A DNA stretch of 64,000 nucleotides from Norana najaformis (lineage: Eukaryota; Annelida; Clitellata; Crassiclitellata; Hormogastridae), in the NCBI GenBank assembly GCA_964023275.1, contig OZ029923.1, positions 3,217,545-3,281,544 of the forward strand. The letters are read 5' to 3'. A program made the position numbers and the translations under genes. Below are positions 49,154 through 58,488 of the stretch, piece by piece. Below the pieces are notes generated by a model. It was given only the letters and a program-made list of their open reading frames with translations. It was not told where the DNA came from and searched no databases. Each line of letters opens with the position of its first letter. The first letter of the stretch is position 1.

Positions 49154-52100
49154 ATGTTCATAGTAGAGTTCCTGAGAAGCAGATGGCGTTCCCACGCTGG
49201 ACAGCTACTGAGAGTCTTTGAAGCAGGTAGCTGGTCTCCAGTGGATCTTGGGTTGCCATTGTCATCCTTCGTCCTAACTCCCACACAAAATCCAATCCTT
49301 CCGTACTCCATGCGCCGCTGGTCTCCAGTGCGACCGCCACAAAAGAGTGGGTTTGAGCTATAGTGGCGTATTTTAGCCTTTTGGCTGAGACTGCCCGGTT
49401 TGCAGCTTCACTTGCTCCGGTTGAAGTAAAACCTAGATGTGACGTTGCAAATGTGTCAGAAACTGTCACATCCCATGTAAGACACCTTCCGCGAGACCTC
49501 GGGATAAGAGTCACGCCATCCGGTCGTTTGCCATCTTCCCTGGTGAGTCCCAACGGTTCTTTCTGAGCAGGGATGTTCGCTCTGGTAAGCGCTCTCCATA
49601 TAATGTCGTTGAGCATGTTATGGCGTTGTTGTCTGCCAGCACTCTTTCTGCAGACCAGACCGTGGAGTCCTCTGGCGTCGACTCTTTCGCCACAGTGACA
49701 CAGATGTGGCTCGCACAGTGTGGTTCCCAGTCGCATTCCAACCGCGGTCCGTATCACCTCATCCGAAAGACGGAGTCCCAATGCGGTTACTGGTTATTAT
49801 TATTATTATTATTATTGTTATTGTTGTTGTTGTTAATGTTATTGTTGTTGTTGTTAATGTTATTGTTGTTGTTATTGCTGTTATTATTATTATTATTATT
49901 AAATGTTATTATTTTTATTTTGTTATTATTTTTTGCCCCCGAGGTACCTATGATCCCTTTGGACTTATAAGAAAAAGGCTCAGGAGAAATAAAATCTCTG
50001 GGTAGGCTAAATATCGTAATTGTTTTTGTTGTTGTTGCTGCAACTGTGGCTGTTGCTGTTGCTGTTGCTGCTACTGTTGTTGTATAGGATCCCATCAGAG
50101 GACCAAGCCTTAAAAACCCATTCGACCGTGTCTAGAGAAAACCACATAGACCATGGCTTTAATTGGGGATTTCTTGAACCATGCCTTTGAAGACCTCCAG
50201 GACTTCAAGGACCTTTGAAGTTCTTAGCGGCATTTGGCCCATAGGCCATACGCCTCTAAGAATTTCAGCGGACTACTCCTAATAAGACCTGGGCCATCCA
50301 TCAGTCATAGTTTAAGTACTCTAAAGGTCAGACTTTTGAGGACCCAAAAGATATGCTTTCGAGGACTTAAAGACCATCCATGTGAGGACCCCAATGGACC
50401 AAACCTTTGGATGCTGAATTACAAGGCCTGCGAGCAATTGAAGCACGATGGCTTCCGGACACTGCAATGTCTCGTATAATCTGGAACCAGATGGGAAATG
50501 GTTCTGACAGTTTCATTTTCTCCTCCAGTTTCTCTGTCTGCCCAACTTTTATGAGCGTGAGTAACCAAACTTCCGCTTTTTCTGCATGTTTGCCTTGAAC
50601 GTTGATTGCAAGTTTGAAATAGGGTCTCTCCTCGGTAGTTTCCTTTTGATCGCTAGGCCTCTGTTAGTATGTTTGTTAAACATTTAGATCGTTTGTTTGG
50701 TGATGGCCTTTCATACCAAAGTACTAACAGTTCGTCTAGTTTGGCTTCGTACGCTACTAACATTAACTGATTGTGAGCAGAAGTTCGAAGTGTAAATTAT
50801 TATCAGTTGTGTCAGATGTTTGTAATGTAACTGTTCAAACATACATTGGCACAGTATGGCTGTGAGAGCTAGATTATAAAGAAAGATGAAGATGCAAGAA
50901 TCAATACATTTGAAATGAAGTGTCTGCTGCAGAATCTGAGAGTACCTCGGACTGCTAAGAAGGCAAATGAGTGGGTCCTAGAGACAACAGGAGTAGAGAG
51001 GAATCTGCTGGGATTAATCTAATAGAGGAAGCTTTAATTCTTCGGACGTGTCCTATGAAAGCATGGAGACTGCATAAAGAAAGAGGTCATCCAAGGGTAC
51101 AATTCCTGGATCCCGAGCTCGGGGAAGACCCAAGATGACACGGATAGATAACATCAAGTAAATTGTAAATTTTACACGTTTTTTTATAGCGACCGTATGG
51201 CTCGACCCTAACGGGTGAGATCCTTCACCACCGCTACACGCCATTTATGGTCCCCGTGCACGAACTGTGCTAGGTTGAGATTCAAATCTCTGAAATAAGG
51301 CACCACGCGAACCGGGGATCCTCACGCACAGATAACTCCTTGGCGTACGCGCTTACCGATGTAGCTAAATAAGCCAATGGGCTGAATTATCGTTCAACCA
51401 GTTATTACAAGAGACGAGGGACAGAAGCAGTTGCTACAACGTTGTCCGTGGTGCTACCAATCGTCGGGTTGAGGACGATTGAAGAAAAGACAAAACGTGA
51501 GCGCTCTAAGAGCTTTAGTGGGTAGTGTGTGAGACACTGAATTTTGGAGTGGGTAAACTGTACGACACTTCAGAAGTATTAAATTAGAGGAATTAACGAG
51601 TAGAACTATTACTCAACAGTGTTTTTGTCCGGATAAACAAGACAAAGTATTCCAGAGGTAAAACTTCAGCCAAAGACAGTATGCAGTAAGCTTATTAAGC
51701 GAAATTGTTCATTAACGTGGCTCTTGACGGGCCAAAGATTATGTAAAGTAAGATTAGGTGAAGTATGTATGTTTTAATGTGTATGTATGTATGAGTGCAT
51801 ACGCATATAGGTATGTACCATGTATGTATGTATGAATGTATGTATGCATGTCTGTATGTAAGTATATGTATGTATGTGTGTATGCGTGTAAGTATGTATT
51901 TATATGTGTTTGTGGGTATGTATGTATCTATGTATGTGTATATATTAATGTGTATGTCTTTATGTTCATGTATGTATGTCTGTATGTATATGTATGTGTG
52001 TATGTATATGTGTTTGACTAAATAATGTTCAGTGTACCAGAACTGTCACCACTCGGAGGCTCTCGCATGCTGGTACAGCCAGCCAAATGAATCCTATCAA

Positions 52101-55006
52101 TAGCTGACAGCTGACAACATTATTAAGAGTTCCTGGTCCACCACGGGTACGCTCATCTACTGGTACCCCCCTCGCGGATGGTAGAAGACGCAGCATCCGG
52201 ATTTCTCTGAAGCAACCAGGTCTGTGGAGGACAGGTATTCGTCAGTTGCCGGCCGACTGGTTCTAGAACCTCTCGGTGATTGACGGTCTCTTGCCCATGA
52301 AAGACTGCTGCATCGTTGCTTCACTGAATCCGAGCTTTCCCGGTCGCAGACGGCATTTTTAAGGTTAAGAGGAAGGTCGAGTCAAAGGCTGTGGAAGATG
52401 TCATTAAACAGCGGATACTACAGAGGGGAGTATATATATAGTTGGCGGATTCAAAGGGAAAAGATGAAATAAAGGAGTTTGTATTCATTGTATAAAATTC
52501 AGTGACCTGTACCCAATCAGGCGTATGCCCATTATGCAGTAGAGGGCAGCACGTATACCGTGATGTGATATTTGTTATGTAGTTAATATAATGTTATTCG
52601 ATGCTAATGATTACGATGTTTATTTCAGGTGTCACACTGGCAACAAAATTGCTGGACATGTTTGTCGACTGTTATTTGCTTCATTCTTTGGTTTATATTT
52701 TCGTTTTCACACAGTTAAACCAGATCGTGTCACAAATATTGCCGCCAGTGTCGCGGCCTATGAGGTCGACCTGAGCTGGTCGCCTCCTTCAGCTAGAAAA
52801 CAAATCAACTATAGAGTCGCATATGCATCTAGATTTTCAGGCATTTTAGTAAGTTTGACGTTTGTCTTTTATTTCGGAGTCAGATTCTGATATTTTACTG
52901 GTCACAAAGAATGCAAAATACATTGGATTAATAAAATAAAAATAAAATAATAATAATATTAATAATGATAATAATAATAATAACAATTATTATTATTATT
53001 AATTGGTAACTTCTAATGTGCTGTGATGGTGCACCAAAGCCAAGCCACAATCAGATTATTATCCATAAGCAGAGAGACGGCCTACAGAGGATATGCAATT
53101 TGAAAATATTAGTTTTAAGTTGAGAACAAAATGACAGAAGCAGAACGAATAGACACAGGAAGGGAGTTCCAGAATTTAGGTCCAGCAACCGAGAAAGCCC
53201 GTACATTCGAGAACAGTTGTAGTCCAAGGTATGACCAGAGAAAAACAATCAGATGTACTTATGAATAACACAACTTAACATAAAATAACACAACTTTACA
53301 TAAGATAACAACACGAACTATCGTGAGATAATATGATATAGGATAACATAGCATAGCATAACATAAAATAAGAAAACGTAAGATAACATAGCAAGATAAT
53401 ATAACGTAGCATAATATAAGAAAACATAAGATAACTAACATAATGATGATATAGTATATAATAACATAAAATAAGAAAATATAAGATAATAACAGATAAC
53501 ATGGCATAATAACATGACATAAGAAAGCAAGATAACTTAAGATAATGACATAAGAAAACAAGATAACATAATATAATGTAGAATAACAGCATGAAATAAC
53601 ATAAGGTGAGCGTAATGGGTTTTAAGGGGTTCAGAAGACAATTTATTTGTGTTAAAACCACTGCAAATTTACGCACACGATTCCTCGTCAGCCAATGGAC
53701 ACGTGGCTTGCTAGCAAATGTCTTACTTACTTACTTACCCAGAGTGATCAATGGGCAATTGTTCCTAACTTCTGAAAAACTACTGTGGGGTCCAAGAAGA
53801 CAATACTCAAATATTCCACTTCAACAAGTTGTACCATGTTTAAAGAAAGAGATATAAATAAAGAAATAAACTGTCTAGTATCAAGGCACTTTCTCTACCC
53901 AGATCACCTTTATGCTTGCATATACAGTAAAAATATTCACTACTCTCATACGAAACAATGCAAACGTCTGGTTGACACAGATTACCGATAAGTAATCCTC
54001 ACCATACTTACCTGCTTCTTCTTCTGCTTCTTCTTTAGTGTTCTGCCCCTAGGCAGATCCAAGAATCCAACGACTCCACTCTTCTCTGTTCTGTGCCCTC
54101 TCCTTGACTTCTTTGTAGCCCCGTCTTCATCCTTTATCCATTATCCAGTCCAACATCATATTCTTTGATCTTCCTGGAACTTTCCTTCCCTCAGTTCTTC
54201 CTTCAATCACTGTCCTTAGGAGAGAATTTCCACGTAGTATGTGAACGTTGTCACCTTCTTTTGTCGTCATTCTCAACATGCATGGGATTAGTAGAGAAGT
54301 GGTTTCCCGTTGCCTTCCTCCCGATGTTTTTTGCGAGACACCATCTCAGAAGCGTCGATGATCTCCATCGTCCGTCCTTCTGGCTCTTCAGGAAACTGGA
54401 CACTTGCATCTACCGGGAAAGACTCGGTCGCCCAACATACACTGCTTCAACGGGAGGACTACGTGTAGGTGGTATGGTGGACATTTGGTCATCAGAGGGT
54501 TTAAGAGGCTCTAGATGTCCCATTTTCCTCCCACTTATCTGCATACGTACATATAATATTATATCTTTACAGGGTGCTTGCAGATGTTCAAGTTTGATGA
54601 TGATGGTGATAAAGTCGATGACGACAACGCCGATAATGATGGGATGATGACACCGATGACGATGGCGGTGGAGAACTTCATGCTGATTAGTTTATTTTCG
54701 TTGACCTCAGATAAAAAACACCACTGCAATATCGATTACCCTTTCCAATCTCATTCCAAACACGAAATACTCGGTTACCATTGACTGCATTCCAGTCATT
54801 AGAGGTGTCGTCACCGGATTCTGGAGCGATAACCATACAACAGAATTCACAACTAAACCAGATGGTATGCACATTTGTTTAGTTAATTTTTGTTTTTATC
54901 TGTTGTATGTATAAAATAAGAAAATAACCAGTCCCGATATCTCGCCGGTTGCATGCTACGAAAATACACAGTGAAATTGTTCTAAATAATAATAATAATA
55001 ATAATA

Positions 55007-55041
<35 letters not shown>

Positions 55042-58000
55042 CATCATAATAATAATAATAGTTGTGTTTTATTCTTTTCTCAGGGAAGGCAACTGTGGAG
55101 ATTAGAGGCTCAAAAAATGTGTCATTTGATTTTCGGGAGGAAAAGCAGTTCGTCTTTCAGTGTCATGTAACTTCCGAATCGGGTAGACCTCCGATGGGGG
55201 TATGGTACAAGGTACAACCGTATGGTGACTTAGTTCGTGATGACCCGCCTTACGTCTATGTAACAAGGGATCTCTTGATTATAATGATTGGTCCTAACTG
55301 CTCCACTTTTTGCACTAAATACCTCGGAGAATACAGGTGCGTTGCTCACAATGGATACAGCCGAGGAAATGGCACTATAACACTTTCCTATCAGTACAAG
55401 TCTCTACCAGGTGAACACATTAAAAGCAAATGTTATTTAGCATAAGTGTGATGCTATCATTTCAGATTAGCTCTAAATAATTCCTGATACTAAATGAAAG
55501 TAGGGCTGCCAACTTTTGATTTTGTCAATCCGGGATGCCCGCATAGTCACTGAATATGCCAGTACCAATTTACCCTGTCCACATGATTGTACTGTATGTA
55601 ACGAATGTTGCATCAGCCTAATGTAGGATCTACTGCAAACAGTCATTAAAAATTACCGTCACATGATTTGACTCAAATCATCAAGAGACAAATGCCTGTA
55701 TATAAAGTTTGAATCAACTTCAAGTGCAAAACGTTTATTAAATCCCAGTAACCTACCAGGCTTCAGGGCCCAGCACGAGCGAAGTTCATATAGGCCTATA
55801 CATGTATGATGCATGCAATTTGCAGATGTCATTTATTGGGTCTACTAACCTAACTACTCTCTATTCTATCGGCACTCTGTAAAACTTATTTACGGCCGGC
55901 TGTTCGAGTTTAGTGTGCGAAAAGAACAACATTTGGTGAAGTTCCGGTCAATTTCGGATCAATCCGGGACATGGGACGCACAAGAACGATTCCAGGACTG
56001 TCCAGGCGAATCCGGGACGGTTGGCAGCCCTTAATGAAAGATTTAGAGCAGTGATTGAACGTTCACATATACACATTTATGAAAGAAGAATATAAGCCTC
56101 TCAATATTTACTTCGCTTAGCTGTAAATAATAAAGTCTCAAAATTGACGAATAGCCTCTTAAATGCCAGATATAGGGTAGACCTATGTTTATAAAAGAAT
56201 AATATTCCAAACGTGTAACTTACTTTGTTTAATTGCCTCAAAAGATAATTTCGAATTTCTGCGTTACTGTAAATTTCTTTTACAGAGACATCGATGGAGA
56301 ACATTCAAAGTAGGCCTACAGTGTGGACCGTAATTCTAGGAACCTGTGTTTGTGGCCTATTTCTGCTTCTCGTCGGAGTTTTCTTTCGCTTCCGTTGGAA
56401 GCGATACTTTGGTGGTAAAGAGGCTATTGCATTTTTATTTTACCAGGCTTTTGTAGAGAATGGGATGAGGCCACTTGCATCGGGCCTTTGCTGTACATTA
56501 AACAATTTGTATACGAATATCTGGACATTTTGTAACGCCGTCCAAGGCCATTCATATGATTTGATTGTTCAGCTTACAAGAAAAGGTTGCGATATTTTAA
56601 TTCATGAAGCGGTGCCGAATGGTTTGTAAACCCCAGGATAAAACGTTTTATAAATTTTGTGGACATACATGTTTGTACGAATATGTGTAGTATATAGGCA
56701 GAGTTAGGCGTTATGTCCCTATGTCTCTAAGGATATCTCTTACAAATGCAATGATCGCCAGTCGCGTAGATTATTAACTCGCTTCTTGAGGTATCATAAA
56801 GTTAAACATGCAGAATTTCTAGAGAGATAAGAACTCTGTAGCTAGAGTCTTAACTGATACATGACGATATGAACATATAAGATATCTGCTTGAATCCTTG
56901 CATTGATTTCTTGTTCAGCAGCGGATCTCTTTCGAATTGGGACTTACATTCGATGAAACATTAAATTGTGGCCGACCACAATACTTAGAATAATTATTTA
57001 TTTTCCAAACTTATCATGTTCAGTTGGTTCGCCTGATTGCCTTTCTCTATTTATTTAAAAACTAGAATTGTTCATGGCTATAAATTAGTTCTTTCGGTTA
57101 CTGGCTCTCGATTATGGCACTCTCTTAGAGCATGTGTTCGTTCTTCTCCGTCTCTCATGCCAGTTTGGTCTTAGGCATAAAACTCACCTCCTTTGAGCTG
57201 CTAATCCACAATAAACTGTCTTCCTGTTTTAGCGGCCTCACCTTTAAGATATTGACCTGTCTACGGCTTGATTTGGAAAGCCATCGGTTGATGCTTTGTG
57301 CAATATACATTGGCGCTGAAAAACTGGCTAAATATTAATTTCTATTGCTGCTTTTATTAAAGTGAGTTTCTAACCCTCTTTGACCTAATTTAATCCGTAC
57401 ATTCCAGTAGTAACCAGTCATTCTATCGCCTATATTTATTTTATATTTTAGATGCGAACAGACGGACTAAAGAAAGAAGATTGCCCAAGCCTCCTAGCAT
57501 GTACGAGCGTGTAGACTATGATGCAGTAGCTCAGGGTCTGGAAGCAGGAGGAAACAATGAAGGATTGATGCCACGAGCATGCAGCATGTATGAACACATT
57601 GGTTATGACTCGATTGATCAGGTACTGAAAGAAATGGCAAGCATAGAAAATGCGATGTCGCAATCACATGATGTGTATGGAGAAAACCGATATGAAACAA
57701 TAGATGCACCACAGAAGGAAGCGATAGACAGAGTTAGACGGCTGCTCGATGAAAATACCGCTCTGGAAGATATCAAAAATCGTGGGAAAAGAGACCAACA
57801 TCAAATCCACGGTTGCGAATCAGTAACTAGTGAATCAGATAAATTTCCATTCTCAAATGAGCAACCAGAATCAATGAATCCTTACCTGGACCTGTGTGAA
57901 GAAGAGATGTATCCCTACATGGGTATGGTTTCAAAAGAAGTGAACCCCTACTTGGATCTGGTCTCGAAAGAAGTAAATTCCTACATGGATCTGGTTTCGA

Positions 58001-58377
58001 AGGAAGTGAATCCCTACATGGATCTGGTTCCGAAAGAAGTGAATCCCTACATGGATCTGATTTCGAAAGAAGTGAATCCCTACATGGATCTGATTTCGAA
58101 AGCAGTGAATCCCTACGTGGATCTGGTTTCGAAGGAAGTGAACCCCTACATGGATCTGGTTTCGAAAGAAGTGAATCCCTACATGGATATCAGCCCGAAG
58201 GAAGTGAATCACTGCCTAGATATAGATCAACAAGAAAAGGATTCGTCCTTGGTTTTGGGATACTTGGATATGGGCCCGAAAGAGCTGGATCCCTACTTGT
58301 ATCGGACTCCAGATCCGGTCTCTACATCAGCGTATACAACCTTACATGAAACGGAAGGTGTCGCTCTTCAGAACTAA
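38373..58377 (+). CDS. Receptor gene 2: chimeric cytokine receptor with multi-tyrosine repeat tail
   Basis: Complete spliced model, exons 38373-38466, 41004-41270, 42314-42431, 45080-45273, 52715-52848, 54711-54864, 55084-55410, 56286-56414, 57452-58377; total 2343 nt, 780 residues. Layout: signal peptide (1 to about 27), Ig (32-120), cytokine-binding module (121-320, WSDNH near the end), second Ig-like domain (321-429), transmembrane helix (about 442-463), tail (473-780). Exons 2-6 duplicate gene 1 with identical lengths; exons 7-9 have no counterpart there and replace three FNIII domains, transmembrane exon and tail. The tail has a Pro-rich box1-like LPKPP at its start, three 29-residue repeats with paired tyrosines (488-574), ten 11-residue YxxL/M/I repeats (617-726) and about 21 tyrosines in all. 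Extracellularly it should bind a similar cytokine; the signalling output is probably different. The model is strongly supported by phase agreement; transcripts have not been seen. Confidence 0.9.
38480..39125. repeat. (GAT)n then (CAT)n trinucleotide tracts in gene 2 intron 1
   Basis: A long interrupted GATGAT region to 38945 is followed by its complement-like (CAT)n tract at 39005-39125, so the two can pair as a large imperfect hairpin. Confidence 0.85.
39149..39668 (+). mobile_element. LINE 3' end with C-terminal RT remnant
   Basis: The longest plus-strand copy of this 3' end. It carries traces of a LINE C-terminus (LWNKLPPEM, then LKTFFF), the gactgagc 3' UTR and an ATTACG tail, and touches the left limit of duplication copy B. 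Confidence 0.75.
41004..41270 (+). CDS. Gene 2 exon 2: N-terminal Ig-like domain
   Basis: 267 nt, phase 1 to phase 1, a near-identical duplicate of gene 1 exon 1446-1712 with scattered substitutions. The Cys pair and SFSWTN are kept and the frame is open, which indicates that coding capacity has been preserved since duplication. Confidence 0.88.
42314..42431 (+). CDS. Gene 2 exon 3: first half of cytokine-binding domain 1
   Basis: 118 nt, phase 1 in and phase 2 out, DEPRFPNPPECVVYN followed by MTCSWEV. It keeps the C-x9-C-x-W signature and the GTAAGTTT donor of the gene 1 copy at 2760-2877. Differences from that copy are few. Confidence 0.89.
45080..45273 (+). CDS. Gene 2 exon 4: second half of cytokine-binding domain 1
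   Basis: 194 nt, phase 2 in and phase 1 out, counterpart of gene 1 exon 3a. It retains YMCPRP, GSCTW and LDHCLAY and ends VRIENL before VKPD. It is the only exon found for this slot in gene 2. The protein changes include SEKYW to SDKYM and changes in the loop after ALGR, positions that could alter ligand contacts. Confidence 0.85.
46045..46320 (-). mobile_element. tRNA-derived SINE with (TTA)n tail
   Basis: On the minus strand: A box ggtagccgattggatagagc, B box gtcgggttcgagcc, body gaccttgagcaagtccttca, then a (TAA)n tract at 46047-46108. It shows directly how these SINEs seed AAT microsatellites. Confidence 0.8.
47700..48117 (-). mobile_element. Retroelement C-terminal fragment 1
   Basis: Minus strand encodes PDGLTLIPW, LLWDVTVIDTLAHSY, LAFETLGPING and YLFQRLSITLQRFNA. 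This is the same protein family as the fragments at 48194 and 49158 but more diverged. Its 5' end stops at a (TTA)n tract. Confidence 0.7.
48120..49150. repeat. (TTA)n tracts between retroelement fragments
   Basis: Tracts at 48125-48193, 48763-48840, 48905-48985 and 49055-49110, the last followed by (ATC)n to 49148. They separate three tandem retroelement fragments. Confidence 0.9.
48194..48757 (-). mobile_element. Retroelement C-terminal fragment 2
   Basis: Minus strand encodes LRLSDEVIRTAVGMRL, CHCGERVDARGLHGLVC, GKRPDGVTLIPW and CLTWDVTVSDTFATSH. The Cys/His cluster followed by a PD...D-x-x pattern resembles the zinc-knuckle plus restriction-like-endonuclease region at the C-terminus of some non-LTR elements; that reading is an inference. 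(TTA)n tracts border both ends. Confidence 0.7.
49158..49791 (-). mobile_element. Retroelement C-terminal fragment 3
   Basis: 207-residue open minus-strand frame, nearly identical to fragment 2 over their shared part and longer at the C-terminus (TSYLLQRLSVAVQRGNAICF). It begins next to a (TTA)n tract. The family is common near reverse transcriptases of invertebrate retroelements; the RT itself is absent. Confidence 0.75.
50850..51490 (+). mobile_element. RTE-like LINE C-terminal remnant, copy B
   Basis: Counterpart of 11930-12350, split by a roughly 230-bp insert (about 51155-51380) that carries tRNA A-box-like sequence and the gattcaaatctct motif found in the 17.6-kb palindrome. Confidence 0.6.
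51760..52015. repeat. (ATGT)n microsatellite
   Basis: Copy B counterpart of 12590-12860. Confidence 0.9.
52715..52848 (+). CDS. Gene 2 exon 5: first half of cytokine-binding domain 2
   Basis: 134 nt, phase 1 in and phase 0 out, VKPDRVTNIAASVAAYEVDL followed by [17 protein letters not shown]. It is the counterpart of 13647-13780 and more diverged in its first third than other shared exons. Confidence 0.88.
53265..53610. repeat. ataacataagataac-type low-complexity array
   Basis: Short A-rich units such as aagataacata and gaaaacataag repeated over 340 bp; gene 1 has a shorter version at 14065-14180. Confidence 0.8.
54711..54864 (+). CDS. Gene 2 exon 6: second half of cytokine-binding domain 2 with WSDNH
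   Basis: 154 nt, phase 0 in and phase 1 out, nearly identical to 16577-16730. The box reads FWSDNHTTEF. This is the last exon shared with gene 1; homology between the two loci fades about 110 bp into the following intron. Confidence 0.88.
55084..55410 (+). CDS. Gene 2 exon 7: membrane-proximal Ig-like domain
   Basis: 327 nt, acceptor tattcttttctcag, donor GTGAAC, phase 1 to phase 1. It contains FVFQCHVTSESGRPPMGVWY and later YLGEYRCVAHNG, the C...W...Y-x-C pattern of Ig domains, with two extra cysteines (PNCSTFC). A symmetrical phase-1 Ig exon is the standard unit of exon shuffling. It takes the place of the three FNIII domains of gene 1. Confidence 0.86.
55501..56032. mobile_element. hAT-like non-autonomous element, 532 bp
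   Basis: The left end tagggctgccaac and right end gttggcagccctt pair as a terminal inverted repeat (12 of 13). The 8-bp sequence aatgaaag stands at 55493-55500 and again at 56033-56040. An 8-bp target duplication with such ends is the hAT pattern. It has no coding frame and lies in the intron between the gene 2 Ig and transmembrane exons. Confidence 0.88.
56286..56414 (+). CDS. Gene 2 exon 8: transmembrane helix
   Basis: 129 nt, acceptor aatttcttttacag, donor GTAAAG, phase 1 to phase 1. It encodes ETSMENIQSRPT, then a hydrophobic run beginning VWTVILGTCVCGLFLL, then RFRWKRYFG on the cytoplasmic side. The basic cluster after the helix sets an outside-in single-pass topology. It is unrelated in sequence to the gene 1 transmembrane exon. 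Confidence 0.87.
57100..57345 (+). mobile_element. LINE 3' end remnant
   Basis: Contains gatttggaaagccatcggttg and acattggcgctgaaaaactg, a diverged LINE 3' end about 100 bp before the gene 2 last exon. Confidence 0.45.
57452..58377 (+). CDS. Gene 2 exon 9: tyrosine-repeat cytoplasmic tail and stop
   Basis: 926 nt in one exon from acceptor tttatattttag to TAA at 58375-58377. The first residues DANRRTKERRLPKPPSMYE hold a Pro-rich box1-like element. Three 29-residue repeats (57496-57756) each carry two tyrosines five residues apart (YERVDYDAV, YEHIGYDSI, YGENRYETI). After an acidic spacer come ten 11-residue units (57883-58212), then CLDI, YLDM, PYLY and YTTL. These are candidate SH2 docking sites: YMGM and YLDM fit the PI3K p85 form YxxM, and the repeated YMDL fits YxxL. 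No catalytic domain is visible. Confidence 0.88.
57883..58212 (+). repeat. In-frame 33-bp minisatellite coding Y-x-D-L-x-x-K-E-V-N-P units
   Basis: Ten tandem 33-bp units in the gene 2 tail, residues 617-726. The core protein unit is YMDLVSKEVNP; variants are YLDLCEEEMYP, YMGMV, YLDLV, YMDLI, YVDLV and YMDIS. An eleventh unit begins at 58213 with the Tyr codon changed to Cys. Unit-to-unit differences include changes at third codon positions, so the array is not a very recent expansion. Confidence 0.95.
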
Positions 58378-58482
58378 AAAGGCATATTCGCATTTTTATC
58401 CTGGCTAATGCAGTGACGTTTTATTACTTGTTTAAGTCTTTGTGACAATAGAAGAAAATCAACGATGTGTATACAATAGGTC

Positions 58483-58488
58483 AATAAA
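58483..58488 (+). promoter_or_regulatory. Probable poly(A) signal of gene 2
   Basis: AATAAA 106 bp after the gene 2 stop codon. Another at 59230-59235 would give a longer 3' UTR. Confidence 0.5.

Larger units (their letters stand above)
39671..54983 (+). repeat. Segmental duplication, copy B (gene 2 5' part)
   Basis: Counterpart of 62-16870. Its left limit abuts the 3' end of a LINE copy (39149-39668) and its right limit an (AAT)n/(ATT)n tract before the gene 2 Ig exon. The interval 46.8-49.9 kb has no match in copy A; it replaces the region that holds alternative exon 3b. Confidence 0.9.

Noticed and set aside
57931-58212. 93-residue minus-strand ORF with HVGIHF repeats
   Set aside because: Antisense shadow of the 33-bp coding repeat of gene 2.
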